Of a stretch of 64,000 nucleotides of DNA, positions 24,748 through 33,833 are shown piece by piece (position 1 is the stretch's first letter; each line of letters begins with the position of its first letter). A model generated the notes under the pieces. That model ran no database searches and was not told the origin of the DNA. It worked only from the letters and a program-made list of their open reading frames with translations. Origin of the DNA: BOG-931 sp963781725 (GTDB lineage Bacteria > Pseudomonadota > Alphaproteobacteria > Rhizobiales > Xanthobacteraceae); NCBI GenBank assembly GCA_963781725.1, contig CAWAGV010000002.1, positions 1,426,001-1,490,000 on the forward strand, read 5' to 3'. A program made the translations under genes and the position numbers.

Positions 24748-25145
24748 TTGCCGTTGAGGACGCGGCTGGCGATGGTGACGTATTTGCGCCCGGCTTCCTG
24801 GGCGGCGGCCACGGCGTCGGCGAGCGGGCACTCGTCGCGCACCTTGGCAAGCTTGACCAGCATCGGAAGATTGATGCCGGCGAGCACCTCGACCTTCGGC
24901 CGGCTCATCACCGAGATGGCAAGGTTGGACGGCGTGCCGCCGAACATGTCGGTCAGGATGGCGACACCGTCGCCGGTATCGACGCGCTTGACCGCCTCAA
25001 TGATGTCTTTGCGGCGCTCTTCGACGTCGTCCTCGGGCCCGATGGTGACCGATTCGATCTGCCCCTGCGGCCCGACCACGTGTTCCAAGGCCGCGCGAAA
25101 CTCAACAGCGAGGCGCCCGTGGGTGACCAGCACTACACCAATCAT
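24744..25145 (-). CDS. Mannose-type PTS EIIA regulatory protein
   Basis: 133 aa with the EIIA-Man fold: IGVVLVTHGRLAVEF has the phosphorylated His near residue 9, and AILTDMFGGTPSNLAIS is the second family block. No EIIB, EIIC or EIID genes are present, as expected for the incomplete regulatory PTS of rhizobia. It accepts phosphate from HPr. A 253-bp gap with no gene separates it from hprK. Gene names used elsewhere include manX and ptsL; orthology to a specific one was not tested. Confidence 0.93.
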   Translation of the reverse strand: MIGVVLVTHGRLAVEFRAALEHVVGPQGQIESVTIGPEDDVEERRKDIIEAVKRVDTGDGVAILTDMFGGTPSNLAISVMSRPKVEVLAGINLPMLVKLAKVRDECPLADAVAAAQEAGRKYVTIASRVLNGK

Positions 25146-25398
25146 GGAACTCCCCGCCGGCGCGCCCCGGTTGCACCGCACGAAAGGCTGCTCATCTTGA
25201 CCATCCGAAGCCCCGGCGCAAGGGCCCTTCCCCTCGATCTCCGGAGCATGTTGCATTGCGGCAGACGAAAGTCGAATCGACGATCCGCGCCGTGTTTCGT
25301 GGCTTTCGGCCAGTCTACGGGTGTTATGGTTAACCAATTTCCACCAGCGCGCCGGACAACCTTGGCAGTGCGCAAGGCCCAAAGCGTTGCGCCTGAAA

Positions 25399-25845
25399 TT
25401 ACGCGGGTGGCCGGCCTGAGATGAGGTGGGCCAGCACGGCAGGCAAGGCCGCCGCGCCGGCTGCGACGGCTAGCCGCGGCAAAACCACGCCATCGATCTC
25501 GGTGCGTTGCCGCAGCGGCTCGGGCAGCCGCTCGGCATCGGCGGCGTTCAAATCGACCACCAGCCCGACAACGGCGACCGGCTCGTGATCGACGCGCAGC
25601 ACGCCGACGCCGCGCACTTCAAGAAGGCCGGCCAGCGCAACGGCGGGACGCACCAGCAACCGGCCGCCGGCCGCTTCAAGATGCGCGCGGTCGTCGGCGA
25701 CAAGTCTTGCGAACCGCAATCCGTTGCCGCGCGCACTATCGATGAGGTCGCCTGCCAATTTTGATTTGCCGGAGCCCGACGGGCCGCGGATCAACACCGC
25801 GCGCGCGCCGACCAGAACTGCAGACGCATGGACCGTCGGACTCAC
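25399..25845 (-). CDS. hprK: HPr kinase/phosphorylase, short alphaproteobacterial form
   Basis: 148 aa containing only the C-terminal catalytic domain: Walker A GPSGSGKSKLAGDLI near residues 20-34, followed by LVADDRAHLEAAGGRLL and EVRGVGVLRV. The N-terminal domain found in Gram-positive HprK is absent, as is typical for alphaproteobacteria. It phosphorylates HPr on its regulatory Ser. The start is GTG, and its ribosome-binding region lies inside the palindromic repeat separating it from chvG. Confidence 0.93.
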   Translation of the reverse strand: MSPTVHASAVLVGARAVLIRGPSGSGKSKLAGDLIDSARGNGLRFARLVADDRAHLEAAGGRLLVRPAVALAGLLEVRGVGVLRVDHEPVAVVGLVVDLNAADAERLPEPLRQRTEIDGVVLPRLAVAAGAAALPAVLAHLISGRPPA

Positions 25846-25847
25846 CC

Positions 25848-25931
25848 GCCCGTCCCCGCGAAAGCGGGGACCCAGTCCGCGACGGTGTTTCCATGTCTTT
25901 TCTGGATTCCCGCTTTCGCGGGAATAAGCGG
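25848..25931. repeat. Dispersed palindromic repeat (REP-like), copy 2
   Basis: The left arm CCGCCCGTCCCCGCGAAAGC and the right arm around CCCGCTTTCGCGGGAATAAG form nested palindromes related to the element at 4556-4628. The repeat fills the entire gap between chvG and hprK. In mRNA it would place a strong stem-loop immediately before the hprK start, potentially lowering hprK translation or stabilising the chvG message. Confidence 0.8.
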
Positions 25932-25945
25932 AATAATCTCAACCA

Positions 25946-27841
25946 TCACATCGCCGGCAAGCGGACAACGAAGCGCGCACCGAGCACCGCCGGCTCGCCG
26001 TCGGCGCCTTTGGGCCCGAGGCGATTCTCAACCCAGATCGATCCGCCATGCGCGTCGACGATCTGCTTCGAGATCGAAAGGCCGAGACCGGAATTCTGGC
26101 CGAAACTCTGATCCGGCCGATCGGTATAAAAGCGTTCGAAGATCTTCTGCTGCATGTCCGGACGAACGCCCGGCCCGTCGTCATCGACGGTAATATCAAC
26201 CTGGTTGCGGAACCGCCGGCAAGTCACGCGCACGATGCTGTCCGGCGGCGAGAACGAGCGGGCATTCTCGATCAGATTATCGACCACCTGGCCAAGCCGG
26301 GAATCATAGCCCGGCACAACGAGGGTGCGCGTATCGCCGCCGCTACCTTCGAAACGCAGCATGACTCTGACGCCGTCGTCACGCTTCACCTCATTGGCAA
26401 CCGAGACCAGGGTAGCGAGCAATTTCGAGAGATCGACCGGCGCCAACTCCTGGCGCTGCAATTCGGCATCGAGGCGGCTGGCGTCGGAGATATCCGAGAT
26501 CAGCCGATCGAGCCGTTTGACGTCGTGCTGGATGATATCGAGCAACCGCTCGCGGCTGGTGTCGCTTTTGGCCAGCGGCAGCGTCTCCACCGCAGAGCGC
26601 AACGATGTCAGCGGATTTTTCAGTTCGTGCGCAACGTCGGCCGCGAAGCTCTCGATGGCTTCGATCCGGCTGTACAGCGCGCCGGTCATGTCGCGGAGCG
26701 TTCCGGAAAGATGGCCGATCTCGTCGCGCCGGCGCGTGAAATCTGGAATCTCGACGCGCGTGCGGATGCGCCGGCGCACGCTTTCCGCGGCATCGGCAAG
26801 CCGACGCACCGGCTCGGCGATCGTGCCAGCCAGCAGGATCGACAATATCACCATCACCGCGGCGGCGATCAGAAACACCTTGAGAATGGCGAGACGCTCG
26901 GCTTCGACCATGTCGTCGATGTCGGCGCCTTGCGTCGACAGCATCAGCGCGCCGCGCACGGCGCGGAACCGCTGCACCGGCACCGCGACCGAGACGATGA
27001 CGTCGCCGCGATCGTTGATGCGCACCATGCTGGAGTCGCCGCCGTTCAGCGCCTGCCCGACCTCGGAATAGCCCTTGCCGTTCTCGGCGCCGATTTCGCG
27101 ATAAAGCGGCAGGTCGCCGCGGCCGAGCCAGCGACGCACCCCAAGATAGGCGCGCTCGAAGACGCCGGGCTTTTCCGCGGTCGGCGGCGGCAGGTCGTAG
27201 CGCAGCACGTCGCCGCGGCCGAACAGATTCCGGCTGTCCACCAGCAGCACGCCGTCGCGATCGTAAATGCGGGCGCGGGTCTTGGTCGGCGATATCAGCC
27301 GGCGCAGGATCGGCGCGACACGTTCGGGATTGATCGGAAAGTCGATACCGTAGAGCGCATCCTCCGACGGGCCGTAGCTTTGCCCCGGCTGCAAACTGAG
27401 CAGCGTGCCCGGATCGATGGTGATCGAGGAATCGGTATCGCCGGTGGCGGAGGCGGCGATCGCGCCGGCGATGATCTGGCTTTGCACCAGCAAGCTTTGC
27501 ACCCGCGCGTCGATCAGTCCGGCGCGGAATTGCGACAGGTAGCTGATCCCGATCGACAGCGCGAGCAAGCCGGCAACGTTGAGGACGACGATACGGCGGG
27601 TAAGGCTCGACGAGCCTTGCGCGGTGAAAAACTGCAACGCGCGATGCACGGCGGCGCCGACACGGGCGAAGCCGCGGCGCGCGGCCGGCCTGTCCGGCGC
27701 ATCCGCCTGCGCTGCCGAGCGAACGTCGTCGCCGAAGCCCTGTTGAGCTTCCGCGTTGTCCGAGGCGTGGGGCGCTGCGCCGGCCCCTGCTGTTTCTGCG
27801 GTTCGATCGAGCACGTCGTCCGCCGGGGTTAATGCCGCCAT
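25946..27841 (-). CDS. chvG: ChvG-type sensor histidine kinase
   Basis: 631 aa. A long N-terminal cytoplasmic region (about 1-80) precedes TM1 (VVLNVAGLLALSIGISYL), a periplasmic sensor of about 220 residues and TM2 (FLIAAAVMVILSILLAGTIA). HAMP, HisKA (FAADVAHELKNPLTSLRSA, H-box) and HATPase (NLIENARSF, DDDGPGV, GLGLSISKQIV) domains follow. In rhizobia ChvG (ExoS) senses acidity or envelope stress and is held by periplasmic ExoR; no exoR is in the window. It lies 158 bp after chvI and upstream of hprK. Confidence 0.96.
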   Translation of the reverse strand: MAALTPADDVLDRTAETAGAGAAPHASDNAEAQQGFGDDVRSAAQADAPDRPAARRGFARVGAAVHRALQFFTAQGSSSLTRRIVVLNVAGLLALSIGISYLSQFRAGLIDARVQSLLVQSQIIAGAIAASATGDTDSSITIDPGTLLSLQPGQSYGPSEDALYGIDFPINPERVAPILRRLISPTKTRARIYDRDGVLLVDSRNLFGRGDVLRYDLPPPTAEKPGVFERAYLGVRRWLGRGDLPLYREIGAENGKGYSEVGQALNGGDSSMVRINDRGDVIVSVAVPVQRFRAVRGALMLSTQGADIDDMVEAERLAILKVFLIAAAVMVILSILLAGTIAEPVRRLADAAESVRRRIRTRVEIPDFTRRRDEIGHLSGTLRDMTGALYSRIEAIESFAADVAHELKNPLTSLRSAVETLPLAKSDTSRERLLDIIQHDVKRLDRLISDISDASRLDAELQRQELAPVDLSKLLATLVSVANEVKRDDGVRVMLRFEGSGGDTRTLVVPGYDSRLGQVVDNLIENARSFSPPDSIVRVTCRRFRNQVDITVDDDGPGVRPDMQQKIFERFYTDRPDQSFGQNSGLGLSISKQIVDAHGGSIWVENRLGPKGADGEPAVLGARFVVRLPAM

Positions 27842-27999
27842 GCCGTCATTTTATAGTACGGCGCCGCCCCAGTCAGTATTGGAAAGCCGCGGGTTTTTAC
27901 CGCGGAAAACAAGGGCAGCCGGCCAGGGTCTCATGACGCGATTTCAGGCTTCACAAGACTTGGCTTGGCCTGGCTTCATTCGGCTTCACGATTCAGCCG

Positions 28000-28695
28000 T
28001 CATTCCTTGAAGCGATAACCGACGCCGTAAAGCGTTTCGATCATGTCGAAATCGTCGTCGCTGGCTTTGAACTTCTTGCGCAGCCGCTTGATGTGACTGT
28101 CGATGGTGCGGTCGTCGACATAGACTTGGTCGTCATAGGCCGCGTCCATCAGCGCATTGCGGCTCTTCACCACGCCGGGGCGGCTGGCCAGCGCCTGCAG
28201 GATCAGAAATTCGGTGACGGTCAGCGTGACCGGCTCGTTTTTCCAGGTGCAGGTGTGGCGCTCCGGATCCATGCGCAGCAGGCCGCGCTCGAGAACCTTG
28301 CTGTCCGCTTCCTTCACCACCACGCCGTCTTTCGGCGACACGCGGCGGAGCACGGCTTTCACCCGCTCGACCAGCAGGCGCTGCGAGAACGGCTTGCGGA
28401 TGAAATCGTCGGCGCCCATTTTCAGGCCGAACAGCTCGTCGATTTCCTCATCCTTGGAGGTGAGGAAAATCACCGGCAGATCGGACTTCTGGCGCAGCCG
28501 GCGCAACGTCTCCATGCCGTCCATGCGCGGCATCTTGATGTCGAGAATGGCAAGGTCCGGCAGCGTCGACTTGAAACCATCCAGCGCCGAGGCGCCGTCG
28601 GTGTAAGTCGTGATGCGATAGCCTTCAGCTTCGAGTGCGATCGAGACCGAGGTCAGGATATTGCGGTCGTCGTCGACGAGAGCGATTGTCGGCAT
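28000..28695 (-). CDS. chvI: ChvI-type response regulator (OmpR family)
   Basis: 231 aa from the ATG of MPTIALVDDDRNIL; an earlier frame adds residues without family support. The receiver has the acidic DDD cluster, the phospho-acceptor in LAILDIKMPRMDGMETL (Asp about 52), Thr/Ser in FLTSKDEE and the conserved Lys in RKPFSQRLL. The winged-helix DNA-binding domain shows VDDRTIDSHIKRLRKKF and ends YGVGYRFKE. It is the partner of ChvG, controlling envelope, polysaccharide and acid-response genes. Divergent from the flavoprotein and pckA genes. Confidence 0.96.
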   Translation of the reverse strand: MPTIALVDDDRNILTSVSIALEAEGYRITTYTDGASALDGFKSTLPDLAILDIKMPRMDGMETLRRLRQKSDLPVIFLTSKDEEIDELFGLKMGADDFIRKPFSQRLLVERVKAVLRRVSPKDGVVVKEADSKVLERGLLRMDPERHTCTWKNEPVTLTVTEFLILQALASRPGVVKSRNALMDAAYDDQVYVDDRTIDSHIKRLRKKFKASDDDFDMIETLYGVGYRFKE

Positions 28696-28865
28696 GTCGG
28701 CCTTTTTAGCATGAGTCGGCCGCAGCATCACCTGCCCGGCCCCACAAGCCTTTCAAACCCCATGTGGGGGCGGAAGTGTGACCAGACAAGGCGAAATCGG
28801 GGCAATTGCCCTGAGATGGAATGACATGGGTAAGGAACTGGAAAGGACGCTTTTTGGAGCTGCCG

Positions 28866-29663
28866 ATGGCTGACAGCGACCAACCGGCCCCATTGCCGGG
28901 CGTGATGCCCAATCGCCTACCGGAAAACGCGCCGGCGCCGGATTTCGACCCGAAAACCGTCGCCAGGGGGCTGTTGCGGAGCACCCGCGCCGGAGCACTG
29001 GCGACGCTGGACCGCAACACCGGCCATCCCTTCGCCTCGCTGGTTAACGTCGCAACCGACAGCGACGGCGCACCGGTGATCCTGGTTTCCAGGCTCTCGA
29101 CCCACACCGCCAATCTTGAAGTCGACGGCCGCGCGTCGCTGCTGCTCGCGGCGGCCGGCAAGGGCGATCCGCTGGCGCATCCGCGGCTGACGCTGATCGG
29201 CGCCTTCGCGCAGATTGGCCGCGACGATGCGCAGGAGCCGCGCGTGCGCCGCCGCTTTCTGGCGCGCCATCCGAAGTCGGAGCTTTACGCCGGCTTCGGC
29301 GATTTCTCGTTCTGGCGTCTCGCCGTGGTCTCCGCCCATCTCAACGGCGGCTTCGCGCGCGCGGCCGACCTGAAAGCGGCCGACGTTCTTTCCGACGTTT
29401 CCGACGCGGACAATCTGGTCGGCGCCGAAGCGAGTGCAGTCGAGCACATGAACGCGGACCATGCCGAAGCGGTGCGGCTTTACGCGACCAAATTGCTCGG
29501 CGCCGACGACGGGCCGTGGCGTCTCACCGGGCTCGATCCCGACGGCCTCGATCTGGCGCGCGGCGACCTGACGCTGCGGCTGCCGTTTCCGGAACGGGTC
29601 ACCGATGCCGAGCAGTTGCGCCGGACGGTGGTGGTCCTCGCCGCCAAGGCGCGCTCGGCCTAA
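28866..29663 (+). CDS. HugZ-like pyridoxamine-phosphate-oxidase-fold flavoprotein with DUF2470 domain
   Basis: 265 aa from the ATG of MADSDQPAPLPG, preceded by GGAGCTGCCG. The N-terminal split-barrel (TRAGALATLDRNTGHPFASL, then VILVSRLSTHTANLEVDGRA) resembles FMN-binding heme-utilisation proteins. The C-terminus has the DUF2470 pattern VEHMNADHAEAVRLYA, which supplies the heme- or substrate-contacting His residues in HugZ. It is inserted between chvI and pckA, divergent from chvI. A heme-degrading or flavin-reductase role is plausible; no heme-uptake gene is close. Confidence 0.85.
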   Translation: MADSDQPAPLPGVMPNRLPENAPAPDFDPKTVARGLLRSTRAGALATLDRNTGHPFASLVNVATDSDGAPVILVSRLSTHTANLEVDGRASLLLAAAGKGDPLAHPRLTLIGAFAQIGRDDAQEPRVRRRFLARHPKSELYAGFGDFSFWRLAVVSAHLNGGFARAADLKAADVLSDVSDADNLVGAEASAVEHMNADHAEAVRLYATKLLGADDGPWRLTGLDPDGLDLARGDLTLRLPFPERVTDAEQLRRTVVVLAAKARSA

Positions 29664-29976
29664 ACCCAGTGCCTTGAAATTCGGCAACAATCGTTACCGT
29701 GGCCCGGAACAGCAGCGCCGCACGTTGCATTGCAGCACGGAAAAACGGGCACTTTCCTGCGAACTTTCAAAACCCGGGCATGCGTTAGGCTTGCAGCAAA
29801 CTTGACCTTGGCAGATTGTCTCACGCTCGATATAGGGTCGGAAACTTGCCGGCGGGCGAGTTAAAATCAACGGATATAGTTCAGAAGGCCAGATCAGAGG
29901 CCAAGTTTCAGAAGCTATGGCTCCGGCGCAGACTGCAGATGTGCCGATACGAGGGGCCAACGGGCGGAGGCGTAAG
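29664..29976. other. Intergenic region upstream of pckA
   Basis: 313 bp without a supported gene. A short in-frame extension of pckA could begin at 29917, but the GTG at 29977 has the better ribosome-binding site. The AT-richer segment at 29860-29885 (GAGTTAAAATCAACGGATAT) may contain the promoter. No riboswitch or clear operator was recognised. Confidence 0.5.
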
Positions 29977-31596
29977 GTGCAGGAAACGGGTTTGAGGAAC
30001 GGCGCTCACGGCGCCGATAAATTCGGCTTCAAGGATCTCGCGGGCGTTCGCTGGAATTTTCCCGATACGCTCCTGGTCGAGCATGCCATCCGCAACGGCG
30101 AAGGCAGCCTCGTTCAGGGCGGCGCGTTCTGCGCCGTCACCGGCCATCACACCGGCCGCTCGCCGAAGGACAAGCATACGGTGGTCGATGCGACCACCGA
30201 GAACACCGTGTGGTGGGACGGCAACCGCAAGCAAAGCCAGCAGCATTTCGACAATCTGCTGGCCGACTTCATCGCCCACGCCAAGGGCAAGACGCTGTTC
30301 GCCCAGGACCTCTATGGCGGCGCCGATCCGCAGTACCGCATCAAGGCCCGCGTCTACACCGAACTCGCCTGGCACTCGCTGTTCATCCGGCAACTGCTGA
30401 TCCGTCCGGCGCGCGCCGAGCTCGCGAGCTATGTGCCGGACATGACCATCGTCGACATGCCGTCGTTCAAACCGGATGCCAAACGGCACGGTGGCCGCGA
30501 CGGCTCCGACACCATGGTGGCGATCGATTTCACCCGCAAGATCGTGCTGATCTGCGGGTCTTCTTATGCCGGCGAAATGAAGAAGTCGGTGTTCACGACG
30601 CTCAACTTCTATCTGCCGGCGCAAGGCGTGATGCCGATGCACTGCTCCGCCAATGTCGGCAAATCCGGCGACGTCGCGCTGTTCTTCGGCCTGTCCGGCA
30701 CCGGCAAGACCACGCTGTCGGCCGATCCGAACCGCGTTCTGATCGGCGACGACGAGCACGGCTGGAGCGAGAACGGCGTCTTCAATTTCGAAGGCGGCTG
30801 CTACGCCAAGACCATCAAGCTGTCGCAGGAAGCCGAGCCCGAGATTTACGCCGCGACCAACCGCTTCGGCGCGGTGCTCGAGAACGTGGTGTTCGATCCA
30901 GTAACCGGCGTCTGCGATTTCGACAGCGACAAGCTCACCGAAAATACCCGCTCGGCCTATCCGGTCGAGTTCATGCCGCTGGCGTCGAAGACCGGCTATG
31001 CCGGCCAGCCGAAGAACATCATTTTCCTGACCGCCGACGCGTTCGGCGTCATGCCGCCGATCGCCAAGCTCACGCCGGCGCAGGCGATGTACCATTTCCT
31101 GTCCGGCTACACCGCCAAGGTGGCCGGCACCGAAAAAGGACTGGTCGGCGTCGAGCCGGAATTCTCGACCTGCTTTGCCGCGCCATTCCTGCCGCGGCCG
31201 CCGGCCGAATACGGCAATCTGCTGCGCGACCTGATCAAGAAGCACAATGTCGATTGCTGGCTGGTCAATTCCGGCTGGACCGGCGGCATCTACGGCGTCG
31301 GCCGCCGCATGCCGATCAAGGCGACGCGCGCGCTGGTCACCGGCGCGCTCGACGGCTCGCTGAAAAATGCCAGCTATCGCACCGATCCGTATTTCGGCTT
31401 CGCGGTGCCGACCTCGGTGCCCGGCGTCGAGCCGCATCTGCTCTATCCGATGAAGACCTGGAAGGACAAAGCCGCGTTCGACGAAACCGCACGCAAGCTG
31501 GTGCGCATGTTCCAGGACAACTTCGTCAAATACGAAAAGCACGTCGACGCCGACGTCCGCGCCGCGGCGCCGGAAGTGCGGCTCGCTGCGGAATAA
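29977..31596 (+). CDS. pckA: Phosphoenolpyruvate carboxykinase (ATP)
   Basis: 539 aa from GTG with GGAGGCGTAAG just upstream, giving the normal N-terminus (QETGLRNGAHGADKFG). Kinase-1a motif FGLSGTGKTTLSADPNR, kinase-2 LIGDDEHGWSENGVFNFEGG, the signature MPMHCSANVG and the C-terminal lid are all present. It converts oxaloacetate and ATP to PEP, the gluconeogenic entry when organic acids are the carbon source, which fits a genome with many carboxylate receptors. Location beside chvI matches rhizobia. A terminator hairpin follows. Confidence 0.98.
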   Translation: MQETGLRNGAHGADKFGFKDLAGVRWNFPDTLLVEHAIRNGEGSLVQGGAFCAVTGHHTGRSPKDKHTVVDATTENTVWWDGNRKQSQQHFDNLLADFIAHAKGKTLFAQDLYGGADPQYRIKARVYTELAWHSLFIRQLLIRPARAELASYVPDMTIVDMPSFKPDAKRHGGRDGSDTMVAIDFTRKIVLICGSSYAGEMKKSVFTTLNFYLPAQGVMPMHCSANVGKSGDVALFFGLSGTGKTTLSADPNRVLIGDDEHGWSENGVFNFEGGCYAKTIKLSQEAEPEIYAATNRFGAVLENVVFDPVTGVCDFDSDKLTENTRSAYPVEFMPLASKTGYAGQPKNIIFLTADAFGVMPPIAKLTPAQAMYHFLSGYTAKVAGTEKGLVGVEPEFSTCFAAPFLPRPPAEYGNLLRDLIKKHNVDCWLVNSGWTGGIYGVGRRMPIKATRALVTGALDGSLKNASYRTDPYFGFAVPTSVPGVEPHLLYPMKTWKDKAAFDETARKLVRMFQDNFVKYEKHVDADVRAAAPEVRLAAE

Positions 31597-31621
31597 ATTC
31601 AGTTTCGCTGGAAATTAAAGA

Positions 31622-31646
31622 CGGCGGCTCCGCGGCCGCCGTTTTT
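31622..31646 (+). terminator. Rho-independent terminator of pckA
   Basis: CGGCGGC at 31622-31628 pairs with GCCGCCG at 31635-31641 across a 6-nt loop and is followed by five T residues, 26 bp after the pckA stop. Confidence 0.85.
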
Positions 31647-31959
31647 GTTTTCGCGATCCCAGCACGTTCGCGGTCATTCGAATAACGGAGATTCGGAGCG
31701 CCGTTTGCCGATGGCCGCTAGCGACGCCAGCGGACCTGAAAGTATGCGGTAGCAAACCGAGACGCTCGCGCTTCTTTATTAGCCATCGCTCCGCTTATGT
31801 CGCGCGGAGGTTGAGCGATATGTTGCCGATTACACACAGCACGCGAAATTCATCGGCTTCTCTCACTCTTTCGTGGAGATCCAATCAACCGACCTTGACC
31901 CAATAAACGGCGTCAGCATCCAATCGAGAGTAATTTTGAAGCCGTAAAGGTGGGGCGTC
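31647..31959. other. Gene-free stretch between the pckA terminator and the outer-membrane protein
   Basis: 313 bp contain no frame with coding character. The stretch is less GC-rich than its neighbours, and the last 15 bp hold the ribosome-binding site (AAGGTGGGGCGTC) of the next gene. A promoter for the outer-membrane pair is expected here but no consensus was recognised with confidence. Confidence 0.5.
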
Positions 31960-33012
31960 ATGATTTGCGATATGCGAGTAGGCGCATTTGCCTTTCTGCT
32001 TTTGGCTGTGAGCGGCGTTTCCACAGCAGTCGCGCAGACTTCAGGCGGCAGCAACAGCTCATCAGCCTCCGGTCTCAACTCTACGTTTGCCCCGTTCATT
32101 GACTATTGGGAGCAACTCTGCAAACAGCCGAATTCTCCAGCGAATTCTGCCATGTATCACTGTGAGCCGGGCGTAAGCTTTTATGCTGGCTTGATGTATC
32201 TTCAGCGGTCGCAGTCCGGCGGCGCTGTTGCCACCCCCCCGACGGGTACTCCCGGGACCGTTCTTGACGCTGGCAGCTTGCGGTACGGTTGGGATGCCAC
32301 CCCCGAAGTCGTCGTTCAGGTTCGGCCGATTGATGGCTGGGCCGTTGAAGGCCGATGGTTCGCTGATCGGTCGAGCGTTGCCAGCCCGGTCGGCCTTTCA
32401 AACATCACAACCTTTCGCACGGCAGGCATCGGCGTCACGATATTGGGTGGCGGATCGCTGGTGCTGGACGGCGCCGGCACTCAACTCTCGAGTGGCGAGC
32501 TCAACGTCATCAAGCAGTTAACACCGAGCTTCTCGCTTCTCGCCGGCTACCGGCGTATTTCGCTGACCGATACTTTGACGGAGACCGCCGCCGGCACAGT
32601 TGTCGCCGGTGCTTGGAAGGAAACTAACGCTCTCAATGGCGAGCAAATCGGCGCCAGGCTGGCCTTCGCTACCCCCGGATTTTCTGCGCTGCAATTCGAT
32701 GTCACGGGCAAGTGGGGCTATTATACCAACTCTGTGACCAACGGCTTCACTTCGCAGATCGTAGGTGGTGCAAACAGTACGGGATCCACCCCTTCCTACG
32801 TGACCGAAGCCAATCTTGGCATCACCTTGCAGATTCTTCCGAATGTCGCGCTTCGCGGCGGGCTCGTGATGCTGTGGCTCAATCACCTCAATCTTGCCGG
32901 CGCGACCGCGGCTACCACGACTCAAGTGGCGGGCGGCACTTCGAACCCGGTAACGACCAATAGCAATTTGCATTACAGCGGAGCGACCGGACAGCTCAAC
33001 GTCGCTTTCTGA
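31960..33012 (+). CDS. Predicted outer-membrane beta-barrel protein 1
   Basis: 350 aa with a Sec signal (AFAFLLLAVSGVSTAVAQ) and a Ser/Gly/Thr-rich mature part. Alternating hydrophobic strands (EVVVQVRPIDGWAVEGRWF, FSLLAGYRRISL, LQFDVTGKWGYY) and a C-terminal phenylalanine (QLNVAF) are typical of outer-membrane barrels. Two Cys near residues 52-67 may form a disulfide. No named family was recognised. The next gene starts shortly after its stop and is another exported protein, so they may form a pair. Confidence 0.7.
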   Translation: MICDMRVGAFAFLLLAVSGVSTAVAQTSGGSNSSSASGLNSTFAPFIDYWEQLCKQPNSPANSAMYHCEPGVSFYAGLMYLQRSQSGGAVATPPTGTPGTVLDAGSLRYGWDATPEVVVQVRPIDGWAVEGRWFADRSSVASPVGLSNITTFRTAGIGVTILGGGSLVLDGAGTQLSSGELNVIKQLTPSFSLLAGYRRISLTDTLTETAAGTVVAGAWKETNALNGEQIGARLAFATPGFSALQFDVTGKWGYYTNSVTNGFTSQIVGGANSTGSTPSYVTEANLGITLQILPNVALRGGLVMLWLNHLNLAGATAATTTQVAGGTSNPVTTNSNLHYSGATGQLNVAF

Positions 33013-33045
33013 ATGGTTCGCTCAAGATCGGCTACGGAGACTATT

Positions 33046-33828
33046 ATGAGTTGGCTTCTTTGTTCGCGAGGCGTGCACGCCGCCGCTGTTGTTATTTCAT
33101 TGTTTGCCGGCGCGTTCAGCACTGCGGCGAACGCGCAAACCCCCTATTGCTGGCTTTCATGTTCTCAGCCTTCCATCTCCGGCATCTACATCGGCGGCGA
33201 ATTGGTGCAGAACTGGGGTTCGCTGGGCATCACCGAACGCTCGGCGCTGAACAACACGGTGACGAACAGTTACTATGACAGCGCCACCGGCCGGCTTGAC
33301 GGCGGCTTCCTGGTCGGCGTCAAACCCGCTCCGTTGGGCGGCTTTTGGATCGTCAGCCCGTTCGCGTCGTTCGATTTCATGCGTTCGCCGGTCAACCATA
33401 ATTTCCCCGGCGGCAGTTATCTCGGTTCGACCGCCACTTTCATCGGCACCGGCGGCGTCAAAACTGGCCCGCAATTCGATAACGGCATTTGGCTCTACGG
33501 CATCGCCGGCGGCAGCGTGTTGAACGAAACCCTCAACGTCAATTTCATTCCGACGTTAAGCACGCAACCGGTGACGGTGACCGGCGGAACGGTCGGCGGC
33601 GGTGGTGCCTGGCAGCCGGCCTTTCTCCAAGGCTTCGCCAGTCAAGTGTCGGTGTTCCTCGAATACCAGCATACCTGGTGGTGGGATGCGAACTTTGTGA
33701 CGCCCACCGCGAACGCCGGCTCCAGCTACACCTTCCGACGCCAGGATGACATTGTGAAGTTCGGCTTCACGGTGTCGCTTAATGCCCCGCCGTCCGCGCC
33801 AATGTTCACCAAGGCGCCGTCGAAATAG
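33046..33828 (+). CDS. Predicted outer-membrane beta-barrel protein 2
   Basis: 260 aa from the ATG preceded by ACGGAGAC. The signal peptide ends FSTAANAQ; the mature N-terminus has a Cys pair (CWLSC). Strand-like repeats such as GIYIGGELVQNWGS, FWIVSPFASFDFM and VSVFLEYQHTWWWDANFV alternate with Gly-rich turns, ending DIVKFGFTVSL before a 14-residue tail. It resembles small porin-like or Omp25/31-type barrels but lacks a clear family motif. It lies 33 bp after barrel protein 1 and converges, 5 bp apart, on the Bug gene. Confidence 0.7.
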   Translation: MSWLLCSRGVHAAAVVISLFAGAFSTAANAQTPYCWLSCSQPSISGIYIGGELVQNWGSLGITERSALNNTVTNSYYDSATGRLDGGFLVGVKPAPLGGFWIVSPFASFDFMRSPVNHNFPGGSYLGSTATFIGTGGVKTGPQFDNGIWLYGIAGGSVLNETLNVNFIPTLSTQPVTVTGGTVGGGGAWQPAFLQGFASQVSVFLEYQHTWWWDANFVTPTANAGSSYTFRRQDDIVKFGFTVSLNAPPSAPMFTKAPSK

Positions 33829-33833
33829 CCTCG

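Noticed and set aside
26048..27832. Long plus-strand open frame opposite chvG
   Set aside because: Antisense shadow of the histidine kinase, with no recognisable domain.
29908..31542. Long minus-strand open frame opposite pckA
   Set aside because: Antisense shadow; pckA motifs are complete on the plus strand.
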